From positions 248,001-312,000 of the forward strand of contig NZ_PVTF01000006.1 in NCBI RefSeq assembly GCF_003002815.1: a stretch of 64,000 nucleotides of DNA, written 5' to 3'. The notes under the pieces are model-generated. The model saw only the letters and a program-made list of their open reading frames with translations. It did not search any database and was not told where the DNA came from. Source of the stretch: Umezawaea tangerina. GTDB taxonomy: Bacteria; Actinomycetota; Actinomycetes; Mycobacteriales; Pseudonocardiaceae. A program made the position numbers and the translations under genes. Shown piece by piece: positions 1 through 7,651 of the stretch; within the stretch, counting starts at the first letter, position 1; each line of letters starts with the position of its first letter.

Positions 1-482
1 GCCGTCACCTCCGCACCGGCGAGCGCGGCCAGCTGGACCGCGAAGCGCCCCACTCCCCCGCTCGCACCGGTGACCAACACCTTGCGCGCCAACAACGACC
101 GCGTCCGCAGGACGCGCAGCGCCGTGACCCCGGCGACGCCCAGCGCGGCCGCGTCGGTCAGCTCCACCCCGTCGGGGACCACGCCGAGCCACGCGGCGCG
201 GACCGCCACCCGCTCGGCCCACGCGTACGGCGCCATGCCCAGCGCGACGCGCGCGCCCTCGGCGGGCCCCGAACCGTCGGCCGCGGCCCGCACCACCACA
301 CCGGCCGCGTCGTGCCCGTGGATGACGCCCGCGGGCCACTCCTCGGCGTACCGCAGCTCGCCGAGGTTCAGGCCGATGTGCCGGATCTCCACCAGCGCCT
401 CGTCCGCGGCGGGCAGGGGCTCTTCGACATCGGCGAACCGGACCGGTCCGCCGTCGCCGTGTTCGACGACCAAAGCACGCAT
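1..482 (-). CDS. Zinc-free quinone oxidoreductase / MDR alcohol dehydrogenase (partial, 3' end off window)
   Basis: The N-terminal 160 residues of a medium-chain dehydrogenase/reductase are visible; the rest lies beyond position 1. The protein starts MRALVVEHGDGGPVRFADVE, carries a GHDAAGVVV stretch where zinc ADHs have GHE, and ends with the Rossmann motif VLVTGASGGVGRFAVQLAA. The missing structural-zinc cysteines and the GASGGVG loop suit an NADPH-dependent quinone oxidoreductase-like enzyme. The ATG is preceded by a GGAG-type ribosome binding site. It lies about 100 bp downstream of the AraC gene on the same strand, so that regulator may control it. The substrate cannot be told. Confidence 0.85.
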   Translation of the reverse strand, partial: MRALVVEHGDGGPVRFADVEEPLPAADEALVEIRHIGLNLGELRYAEEWPAGVIHGHDAAGVVVRAAADGSGPAEGARVALGMAPYAWAERVAVRAAWLGVVPDGVELTDAAALGVAGVTALRVLRTRSLLARKVLVTGASGGVGRFAVQLAALAGAEVT

Positions 483-582
483 GATGATCTCCTGGTCAGC
501 GGGGGGAACTCGCACCACCGAGCCTTCGCCACGGCGTCCCCTCCGACCAGGTCCGGCAGGATCAGAAGTGTGGCCATCTGCC

Positions 583-1515
583 TCACCGCCCGCCGGTGCG
601 CTCCCGGACCGCGCGGCGGAACTCGCCGGGTGTCGTACCGCGCGCCCGCCGGAACGCCCTGCTGAACGCCTGCGGCGTCGCGTACCCGACCGCGCCCGCC
701 ATCGCGTCGATCGGCTCGTCGGTGTCCCGCAACCGGAGCGCGGCGAGGTCCATCCGCCACCGGGTCAGGTACGCGCCGGGCGTCTGCCCCACAGCGGCCG
801 GGAACCGCCGCGACAACGTCGCCCTCGACACCCGGATCGCCGCCGCCAGCGTCGCCGTGGTCCACGGCCGCTCCGGCTCCTCGTGGATGCGCGCCAACGC
901 GTCCCGCACCACGGGGTCGAGCAACGCCCCCAGCCACGACCCCGTCCGCCGCACCGGATGCCGTTCCAGCCAGGCCCGCACGAACTGCACCAGCAGGAGG
1001 TCGATCATGCTGTTGACCGCCGCGGTGGTCCCGATCCGCGGCCGCGCCAGCTCACCCTCCAGCAACCGGATCACCCCGTCCAGCGACGGGTTCTCCCGAG
1101 CGGCCAGGTGCATCGGTGCTGTGAGCGCGCCCAGCACCGCGGTGCTCACCTCGGGATCCTGCTCGTAGTGCAGGGTCAGCAACCGGGTCTCCACCGGCGG
1201 GCCGCCCAACCGCACCACCCCGCCCACCGCCTGCGCCCGCGCCGCCGCCAACGGGTCGCACGCCTCCATCCGCGCCCCGGCCTGGTTCGACAACCCGTGC
1301 ACCGTCCCCGGCGGCAGCAGGACGACGTCCCCCGCCACCAACCGAAACGGCCGCTCGCCCGGCACGTTGAGCCACATCACCCCGTCGGACACCGCGTGCA
1401 ACGCCGCACCCGGAAACGCGTCCAACCACAGCCCCCAGCTCCCACCGGCCTCGAGCCGCACCCCCACCGACCCCCGCGCCCCCGAGACCCGCAGCGCGTC
1501 CGCCAGAAGATCCAT
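583..1515 (-). CDS. AraC family transcriptional regulator with N-terminal cupin
   Basis: 310 residues. The N-terminal half is a cupin sensor (DVVLLPPGTVHGL is the metal or ligand loop), and the C-terminal hundred residues are a double helix-turn-helix (TTATLAAAIRVSRATLSRRF, then DAMAGAVGYATPQAFSRAF) ending in the usual RARGTTPGEFRRAV. This is the cupin_6 plus HTH_18 arrangement. I chose the ATG at 1515 (MDLLADALRV), where the cupin begins. The reading frame stays open upstream to 1926, but that part is antisense to the SDR gene and has no protein-like character. The oxidoreductase gene follows 100 bp downstream and is the likeliest target. Confidence 0.9.
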   Translation of the reverse strand: MDLLADALRVSGARGSVGVRLEAGGSWGLWLDAFPGAALHAVSDGVMWLNVPGERPFRLVAGDVVLLPPGTVHGLSNQAGARMEACDPLAAARAQAVGGVVRLGGPPVETRLLTLHYEQDPEVSTAVLGALTAPMHLAARENPSLDGVIRLLEGELARPRIGTTAAVNSMIDLLLVQFVRAWLERHPVRRTGSWLGALLDPVVRDALARIHEEPERPWTTATLAAAIRVSRATLSRRFPAAVGQTPGAYLTRWRMDLAALRLRDTDEPIDAMAGAVGYATPQAFSRAFRRARGTTPGEFRRAVRERTGGR

Positions 1516-1547
1516 CCCTCCATCGTCGCACGGCCAGAAGTCACCGG

Positions 1548-2399
1548 TCAGCGGTCGAAAGCCACCTCGCCCGCCTGCTCCTTGCGGCTCTCCAACGCGG
1601 CCAGCCGTCCGGTCAGCGCGGCGTGCACGGCGTCGTAGGTGTCGGCGCCGAGCGGCAGGCGCAGTGGTGGGTTGGGGTCGCGGGTGGTGGCGTAGACGGC
1701 CGCGGCGACCTTGGCCGGGTCGCCGGTGAGGGCGTCGTCGTCGAGGGCTTCCAGCGAACGGCGCGTGCGGCCGACGGCGTTGTCGCGGTAGGGGGCCGTC
1801 TCGTCGGTGAAGCGCATAGCCGAGGCGAACCCGGTCCGGGTGCCGCCGGGCTCGACCAGGGTGAGGTGGATGCCGAAGTCGGCGACCTCGCGGCTGACGC
1901 TCTCGGTGAAGCCCTCCAGCCCCCACTTGCCCGCGTGGTAGGCGCTGTGCGTCGGGACGCCGACCTGCCCGCCCATGCTGGAGACCTGGATGATCCGGCC
2001 GCCGCCCTGCGCGCGCATCGGCGCCAGGAACGCGCGGGTGATCAGCATCGGTGCCAGCAGGAGCACCTCGACCTGGTCGCGGACCTGCTCGACGGTCATC
2101 TCCTCGGCGGCGCCCACGACGACGTACCCGGCGTTGTTGACCACTACGTCCACCGGCCCGGCGTCGATCGTCCGGCGGACCACCTCCTCGACCTCGGCGG
2201 GCCTGGTGAGGTCCAGGACCTCGACCGCCAGCCGGTCGCCGTGCGCCTCGCGCAGGTCGTCCAGCGCGTCCGGGCGGCGGACCGTGGCGGTGACGCGGTC
2301 GCCGTGGCGCAGGGCGTGGTCGGTGAGGTGGCGGCCGAGCCCGCCGGAGGCCCCGGTGACGAACCAGTGGCGCACCTCCTTGTCCACGGGTGAGGGCAT
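1548..2399 (-). CDS. Short-chain dehydrogenase/reductase (SDR)
   Basis: 283 residues, typical classical SDR length. The cofactor motif TGASGGLG lies at residues 15-22, NNAG at 88-91, the catalytic serine at 140-141, and the YxxxK pair at Tyr154 and Lys158. It should use NAD(P)(H) to oxidise or reduce an alcohol/ketone in the cytosol; the substrate is unknown. It is transcribed divergently from a TetR gene 89 bp away, and the shared intergenic region carries two near-identical palindromes. Repression by that TetR is therefore likely. Confidence 0.93.
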   Translation of the reverse strand: MPSPVDKEVRHWFVTGASGGLGRHLTDHALRHGDRVTATVRRPDALDDLREAHGDRLAVEVLDLTRPAEVEEVVRRTIDAGPVDVVVNNAGYVVVGAAEEMTVEQVRDQVEVLLLAPMLITRAFLAPMRAQGGGRIIQVSSMGGQVGVPTHSAYHAGKWGLEGFTESVSREVADFGIHLTLVEPGGTRTGFASAMRFTDETAPYRDNAVGRTRRSLEALDDDALTGDPAKVAAAVYATTRDPNPPLRLPLGADTYDAVHAALTGRLAALESRKEQAGEVAFDR

Positions 2400-2423
2400 G
2401 GGACCTCCTCGGCTAGAGTTCTA

Positions 2424-2466
2424 GCGGAACACGTTCCGCTTACCACTTAAGCGGAACGCGTTCCGG
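2424..2466. promoter_or_regulatory. Twin palindromic operators between SDR and TetR genes
   Basis: Two copies of a 14-16 bp palindrome lie 27 bp apart in the divergent promoter region: GCGGAACACGTTCCGC at 2424-2439 and GCGGAACGCGTTCCGG at 2451-2466. The shared core is CGGAAC(A/G)CGTTCCG. Symmetry, duplication and position are what is expected of a TetR-family operator controlling both its own gene and the divergent SDR. The site is seen in the sequence; the binding protein is inferred. Confidence 0.8.
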
Positions 2467-2488
2467 AACACAAGCCGAGAGGACCCCC

Positions 2489-3055
2489 ATGCCCGCCACG
2501 CCCCGCCGGACCAGGAGCGACGCCCTGGAGAACCGGGCACGCCTGCTGGAGGTCGCCGCGCGGGTCTTCGCCGAGCAGGGCCTGGACACCGCGCCCGCCG
2601 CGATCGCCAAGCAGGCGGGCGTCGGCGTAGGCACGCTCTACCGGCACTTCCCGACCAGGGAAGCCCTCGTCGACGCCGCCTACCGGCACCAGCTCACCCT
2701 CGTGTGCGACCAGGCGGCCGAGCTCGTCACCCGGCACCCGGCCGCCGAGGCCACCCGGCTGTGGATGACCCACTTCATCGACTACGCCACCGCCAAGACC
2801 GGCATGTCCGAGGCGCTCAACGCCATCATCGCCTCCGGCGTCGACCCCTTCGTCGACAGCCGCGCCCTCCTCACCGGCGCCGTCGCCACCCTGCTCGGCG
2901 CGGGCGCGGAGGACGGCAGCGTGCGCACCGACGTCGCGTCCGAGGACGTCCTGCTCCTCATGGGCGGCATCGCCTACTCCGTGCAGCACGGCACCAAGGA
3001 ACAGGCGGGCCGGCTCGTCGACCTCCTCATGGACGCGCTGACCAAGAACACCTAG
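2489..3055 (+). CDS. TetR/AcrR family transcriptional repressor
   Basis: 188 residues. The N-terminal HTH follows the TetR pattern: ENRARLLEVAARVFAEQG, then AAIAKQAGVGVGTLYRHFPTREALV. The C-terminal part is the variable ligand-binding and dimerisation domain. The ATG follows a purine-rich GAGAGGACC site. It is divergent from the SDR gene over the twin CGGAAC operators, so autoregulation and SDR control are the natural reading. The inducer is unknown. Its 3' end overlaps the LLM oxidoreductase gene by 4 bp in convergent orientation. Confidence 0.93.
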   Translation: MPATPRRTRSDALENRARLLEVAARVFAEQGLDTAPAAIAKQAGVGVGTLYRHFPTREALVDAAYRHQLTLVCDQAAELVTRHPAAEATRLWMTHFIDYATAKTGMSEALNAIIASGVDPFVDSRALLTGAVATLLGAGAEDGSVRTDVASEDVLLLMGGIAYSVQHGTKEQAGRLVDLLMDALTKNT

Positions 3056-3960
3056 GGCACCAGGGACCGCAGCTCGTCGAGGATCTCGATCTGCACGTCG
3101 ATCTCCTCGGCCGACGGGGACGCGAACATGACCGCGTCGACCCCGCGGTCGCGGAGCCGTTCGATGTCGTCGGCGAGCTGGCGCGGCGCCCCACCGAGGA
3201 ACGGCCGGTCGTCGGCCATCGGCTTGGCCACCAGGGGCGTGTTGCTCTGCGCCGTCACGATCAGCGCCGACGCGTCGCGCCCGAGGCGTTCGGCGCCCTC
3301 CCGGAACCGCGCGACCTGCGCCGTCACGCCGTCCAGGGAGAACGCGATGGGCGTGATGCCGTCGGCGATCCGCGCGGCCCGGTCGATACCGGCGTCGGTG
3401 TTGGCTCCGATGACGACCGGGATGTGGCCGCGCACGGGCTTCGGGTTGATCTCCGACGCCTCGATCCCGTAGAACCGGCCGCGGTGCTCCACGGGGTCCG
3501 GCCCCCAGCACGCCCGAACGGCCGCGATCACGTCGTCGAACCCGGCGCCCCGGCGCTTCCAGGGGACGCCCGCCGTCGCGAACTCCTGCGCCATCCAGCC
3601 CTGCCCGAACCCGGCGACGACCCGCCCGCCGCTGAACTGGTCGAGCGTCGCCAACCGGCGGGCCAGCACGACCGGCGTGTGCAGCAGGGCGTCGATCACG
3701 CTGGTGCCGAGGGTGATCCGACTGGTGAGCGCGGCCACGTGCCCCAGCGTCTGGAGCGGTTCGAAGGTCGTCCGGTACATCTCCGGCAGGCGTTCCATCG
3801 TGCCGTCGGGCCCCGGCACGACCGGCGCCATCGGGCGCAGCAGGCGCTCGTAGGTCCACAGCGAGTCGTAGCCGAGTCGTTCCGCCGCCTGAGCGATCGT
3901 CGTGATGTTGGCGGGCGAGGCGTGGACCCCCGACACCGGCAACATGATCCCCAACTTCAA
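3052..3960 (-). CDS. LLM class (F420-dependent type) oxidoreductase
   Basis: About 302 residues of a luciferase-like monooxygenase fold: LGIMLPVSG at the start, LGYDSLWTYERLL, TSRITLGTSV, VVAGFGQGWMAQEF, and PVVIGANTDAGIDRAARIADG near the C-terminus. Actinobacterial members of this group mostly use coenzyme F420, but F420 versus flavin cannot be settled here. I prefer the TTG at 3960 (MKLGIMLPVSG), which has AAGGA a few bases upstream; an ATG at 3987 would add nine residues. An inverted repeat lies upstream, between this gene and the MarR gene on the same strand, which suggests MarR control. Confidence 0.87.
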   Translation of the reverse strand: MKLGIMLPVSGVHASPANITTIAQAAERLGYDSLWTYERLLRPMAPVVPGPDGTMERLPEMYRTTFEPLQTLGHVAALTSRITLGTSVIDALLHTPVVLARRLATLDQFSGGRVVAGFGQGWMAQEFATAGVPWKRRGAGFDDVIAAVRACWGPDPVEHRGRFYGIEASEINPKPVRGHIPVVIGANTDAGIDRAARIADGITPIAFSLDGVTAQVARFREGAERLGRDASALIVTAQSNTPLVAKPMADDRPFLGGAPRQLADDIERLRDRGVDAVMFASPSAEEIDVQIEILDELRSLVP

Positions 3961-4080
3961 GAGGTCCTTCTTTCCCCTGTTCCGCACGGGCCCAGTGGAA
4001 GATCACCGCGACCGCCCGCGGATCGAGTTGTGCCTTCCGCGCTCCCCGGACTACCCCGGTCGCGCACTTCGACGATAGCC

Positions 4081-4112
4081 ATACTTCAAGAATGAAATCA
4101 ACCTTGAAGTAT
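4081..4112. promoter_or_regulatory. Perfect 10-bp inverted repeat, probable MarR operator
   Basis: ATACTTCAAG at 4081-4090 and CTTGAAGTAT at 4103-4112 are perfect inverted copies with a 12-nt spacer. The site lies in the otherwise featureless DNA between the MarR gene and the LLM oxidoreductase gene, upstream of the latter. TTCAAG/CTTGAA half-sites are common in MarR-type operators. The palindrome is observed; the regulator is inferred from the neighbour. Confidence 0.7.
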
Positions 4113-4149
4113 CACGTCGTGGCTCCGGCCTCGCGACCTGTCCGAACGA

Positions 4150-4695
4150 CTACTCCTGGTCTTCCCCGGCGTACAGCGGCCAGGCCCGCTGGGGGTCCAC
4201 CTGCCGCGCGACCTGACGCCCGATGTCCCGCAGCCCGGTCACCTGCTCGGCGCTGAGCACGTCGAACACCAACCGCCGGACCGCCTCCACGTGCCCCGGC
4301 GCCGCCTGCTCGACCACGACCATGCCCGCGTCGGTCAACGTCGCCTCGACGACCCGCCCGTTCTCCGCCGACGGCCGCCGCACGACCCAGCCCCGCTGCT
4401 CCAGCCGCTTGACCACGTTCGACAGCCTCGACGGCGAGCCGTTCACGTACTGCGCCAGGTCGCTCATCTGCATGCGCCGCTCGGGCATCATGGACAGCGC
4501 GGCGAGCACGAGGTACTCGAAGAACTGGATCCCGCTGTCCCGTTGCAGCTGCGCGTCGATCGCCGTGGGCAGCCTGATCATCAACCACGACAGCGACACC
4601 CAGGCGTCGTTCTCCTCGGCCGACAACCAGCGCGTCCCATCCCGGCCTTCCACACCGCGCAGCCTACCTACCAGCACCGACCCCATCCCGATCAC
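4150..4695 (-). CDS. MarR family winged-helix regulator
   Basis: Up to 181 residues. The winged helix-turn-helix shows as FFEYLVLAALS, MQMSDLAQYVNGSPSRLSNVVKRLEQRGWVVRR and a basic wing; the C-terminal helix closes the dimer. Possible starts are the ATG at 4695, an ATG at 4686, or a GTG near 4653 (VEGRDGTRW), the last being closest to the usual 150-165-residue family size. It probably represses the LLM oxidoreductase gene downstream through the inverted repeat at 4081-4112. Confidence 0.88.
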   Translation of the reverse strand: MIGMGSVLVGRLRGVEGRDGTRWLSAEENDAWVSLSWLMIRLPTAIDAQLQRDSGIQFFEYLVLAALSMMPERRMQMSDLAQYVNGSPSRLSNVVKRLEQRGWVVRRPSAENGRVVEATLTDAGMVVVEQAAPGHVEAVRRLVFDVLSAEQVTGLRDIGRQVARQVDPQRAWPLYAGEDQE

Positions 4696-4814
4696 GCCGT
4701 GCGACCGTCCCGCCCCTGCCCAGTCGCCATCGCGTCGAATCTTGCGCCACCCGCCGCGGTGGGTGAAGCTGGTCGGGCCGCTGTCAGGGGGGCCGCGGCC
4801 GGTGGGGAGTTGTC

Positions 4815-7562
4815 GTGGGGACGCGGTTCACGCTGCTGGGCGAGGTCGGGGCGCTGGTCGACGGGCACGTCGTGGAGATCAGGCATCGGCAGCAGCGGTG
4901 CCTGCTGGCGCTGCTGCTGGTGGACGTCGGCCGGGTGGTGTCGGTGGACGCGCTGGTGGACCGGATGTGGGCCGACGAGCCCCCTCGACGCCCCCGCGAG
5001 GCCCTGTACAGCTACGTGTCGCGGTTGCGCGCGGCGTTGGCGGGCAGCGACGACGCCGTGGTGGAGAGCCGCGCGGGCGGGTACGCGCTGGTCACCGACC
5101 CGGAGGCGGTCGACCTGCACCGGTTCCGCGCGCTGGTGGCCGAGGCCGGGGCGAGCGCGGAGGACAAGGCCGCCGCGCTCCTGACCGAGGCGCTCGGGCT
5201 GTGGTCCGGTGAGGCGTTCGCGGGGCTGGACTCGCCGTGGCTGGTGGTGACGCGGGACGTCCTGGCGCGCGAACGGCTCCGGGCACGGCTGGACCTGGTC
5301 GACCTCCGGCTGCGCGCGGGGCTGCACCGCGAGTCGACCGCCGTGCTGGCGGAGCTGACCGCGGAGCACCCGCTGGACGAACGCGCCGCCGCGCAGTTCA
5401 TGCTCGCCCTGTACCGCTCCGGGCAGCAGCGGGAGGCGTTGCGGCACTACGACCAGGTCCGCCGCGGGCTGGCCGACGAGCTCGGCGTGGACCCGAGCCC
5501 GCAGCTGCGCGACCTGCACCAGCAGATCCTCACGGCGACGGCGGCACCCGCGTCCACGCAAGCCCCCGTGCTCGTCCCCCGGCAGCTGCCCGCCGACCTG
5601 CCGGGCTTCACCGGCCGCGACGACCAGCTCGCCGAACTGGACGCGCTGCTGGCCGAGCGGCGCGACGCGGTGGTGGTCGCCGCGCTGTCCGGCACGGCGG
5701 GCGTCGGCAAGACGACCGTCGCGGTGCGGTGGGCGCACCGCGTCGCCGACCGCTTCCCCGACGGGCAGCTCTACGTGAACCTGCGGGGTTTCGACCCCGG
5801 CGGCACGGTGCTGGACGCCGCCGACGCCGTGCGCGGGTTCCTCGACGCGCTCGGCGTGCCCTCGGGCAACGTGCCGCGCGACCACGAGGCGCAGGTCGCG
5901 CTGTACCGCACGCTGCTCGCCGACCGGCGGGTGCTGCTGGTGCTGGACAACGCCCGCGACTCCGCGCACGTCCGGCCGCTGCTGCCCGGTGCGCCGGGGT
6001 GCCTGGTGGTCGTGACCAGCCGCGACGACCTGGGCGGGCTGGTCGCCACCAACAACGCCCGGCCGTGCGTGCTGCCCGTGCTGTCCGCCGAGCAGGCGAA
6101 CCGGCTCCTGGCCGCACGGCTCGGCGTGCGCCGGATCCACGCCGAACCCGAGGCGACGGCCGAGCTAGTCGCCCGCTGCGCGGGGCTGCCGCTGGCGCTG
6201 GCCGTGGTGGGCGCACGGGCCGCCACCCGTCCTGGTCTGCCGCTGGCGTCGCTGGCCGCCGAGCTCGACGCGGACGACCTCGGGCTGGACGGGTTCGCCA
6301 GCGGGGACGCCGACACCGACGTGCGCTCGGTGTTCTCCTGGTCCTACCGCGCGCTCGGCGACGAGGCGGCGCGCGCGTTCCGGCTGCTGGCCGTGCACCC
6401 CGGCCCGGACTTCGCCACGCCCGCCGCCGCGTCGCTGCTCGGCGTTCCGCAGGCCGCGGCGCGGCGGGTGCTGGTCGAGCTGACGCGGGCGCACCTGCTC
6501 GCGGAGGTCTCGCCCGGCCGGTTCGCGTTCCACGACCTGCTGCGCGCCTACGGCGTCGACCTGGCGGACCCGGACGAGCACAGCGCGGCGCTGCTCAGGT
6601 TGCTCGGGCACTACCACCACAGCACCAACAACGCGCGCACGCTGTTCGCGATCCGCCAGAACGTCGGGCCCGAGCCGCCCGGCCCCGACGTGGTCGTGAT
6701 CGACTTCGCCGAGCTCGAGCCCGCGCTGGCGTGGTTCGACGAGGAGGTGGCCACGATCCTCCCGACCATCCGGTACGCCACCGCGGCCGGACTCCCGCAC
6801 GAGGCGTGGCTGGTGACCAAGGCGGCGGCGGCGTTCCTGGACCGCCGGGGGATGCTCTGGGACAACGCGGACCTGCTGCTCACCGGCCTGGAAGCCGCCG
6901 AACGCGCGGGCGACCGCCGCGAGGAGGCGGCCGTCCGGCAGAACCTGGGCCGCGCGTGCTTCAGGGTGGGCGCGTACGACGAGGCGCGGGTGCACCTCGA
7001 CCGGGCCCTGGTGCTGAACACCGAACTGGGCGACACCAAGGCCCTCGCGCTCACCCGCCTCGGCCTCGCCAGGCTGTGCGGCTCGCTGGGAGCCGACCGC
7101 GAGGCGCTGCACCACGTCCAGTGCTCGCTGGAGCACTTCGAGGCCGAGGGCGACGAGAGCGGGCAGGCGTTGGCGCACAACGGGATCGCGCTCTGCCGTT
7201 CGCAGCTCGGCGACTACCCGGAAGCACTGCGGCACGCCGAGCTCGCACTCGCCCACGCCCCGGACGACTCCGGCTACCTGGACACGATCGGCCACGTCCA
7301 CCTCCGCCGCGGTGACCACGACTCCGCCATCACCTACCTGCGCAAGGCGGTCGAGCTCGCCGTCCGCGAGCACGACAACAACTCCGAGGCGGAGTCCTAC
7401 ACCCACCTCGGCGACGCCTACGCCGCCGCGGGCGACCACGCCGCCGCCCGTGACGCCTGGCAGCACGCGCTGACCATCCTCGACCAGTTCCAAGCCCCGG
7501 AAGCCGCGAGCGTCCGGGCCCGGCTGCGCGACCTGGTGGGAGTGGTGGACCGGGCCGTCTGA
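4815..7562 (+). CDS. AfsR-type SARP regulator (BTAD, NB-ARC, TPR)
   Basis: 915 residues with the full AfsR layout. The N-terminal OmpR-like winged helix spans about residues 1-95. The bacterial transcriptional activation domain spans about 96-245. The NB-ARC ATPase begins near 265, with P-loop GTAGVGKT at 293-300 and Walker B RVLLVLDN at 372-379. A C-terminal TPR array runs from about 680 to 910. The GTG start has GGGGAG upstream. SARPs bind heptameric direct repeats and recruit RNA polymerase to biosynthetic promoters. Its nearest neighbours are not biosynthetic, so its target may be remote or the 20-37 kb block. A strong hairpin follows the stop codon. Confidence 0.93.
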   Translation: MGTRFTLLGEVGALVDGHVVEIRHRQQRCLLALLLVDVGRVVSVDALVDRMWADEPPRRPREALYSYVSRLRAALAGSDDAVVESRAGGYALVTDPEAVDLHRFRALVAEAGASAEDKAAALLTEALGLWSGEAFAGLDSPWLVVTRDVLARERLRARLDLVDLRLRAGLHRESTAVLAELTAEHPLDERAAAQFMLALYRSGQQREALRHYDQVRRGLADELGVDPSPQLRDLHQQILTATAAPASTQAPVLVPRQLPADLPGFTGRDDQLAELDALLAERRDAVVVAALSGTAGVGKTTVAVRWAHRVADRFPDGQLYVNLRGFDPGGTVLDAADAVRGFLDALGVPSGNVPRDHEAQVALYRTLLADRRVLLVLDNARDSAHVRPLLPGAPGCLVVVTSRDDLGGLVATNNARPCVLPVLSAEQANRLLAARLGVRRIHAEPEATAELVARCAGLPLALAVVGARAATRPGLPLASLAAELDADDLGLDGFASGDADTDVRSVFSWSYRALGDEAARAFRLLAVHPGPDFATPAAASLLGVPQAAARRVLVELTRAHLLAEVSPGRFAFHDLLRAYGVDLADPDEHSAALLRLLGHYHHSTNNARTLFAIRQNVGPEPPGPDVVVIDFAELEPALAWFDEEVATILPTIRYATAAGLPHEAWLVTKAAAAFLDRRGMLWDNADLLLTGLEAAERAGDRREEAAVRQNLGRACFRVGAYDEARVHLDRALVLNTELGDTKALALTRLGLARLCGSLGADREALHHVQCSLEHFEAEGDESGQALAHNGIALCRSQLGDYPEALRHAELALAHAPDDSGYLDTIGHVHLRRGDHDSAITYLRKAVELAVREHDNNSEAESYTHLGDAYAAAGDHAAARDAWQHALTILDQFQAPEAASVRARLRDLVGVVDRAV

Positions 7563-7599
7563 GAATCCACTGTGGACTGACGTGCGACGCCCCCGAACA

Positions 7600-7637
7600 C
7601 CGCCAGGCCCGGCGGATGGTGCTGCCGGGCCTGGCGG
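7600..7637. terminator. Bidirectional hairpin terminator between convergent genes
   Basis: CCGCCAGGCCCGGC at 7600-7613 pairs perfectly with GCCGGGCCTGGCGG at 7624-7637 around a 10-nt loop. It lies between the convergent ends of the AfsR-type and RHS genes and can serve both. No U-tract follows, as is common for actinobacterial terminators. Confidence 0.85.
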
Positions 7638-7651
7638 ATCGGGACAGCGGG

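Noticed and set aside
1516-1926. N-terminal extension of the AraC gene to 1926
   Set aside because: The added 137 residues are Arg/Pro-rich, antisense to the SDR gene, and precede a good internal start where the cupin begins.
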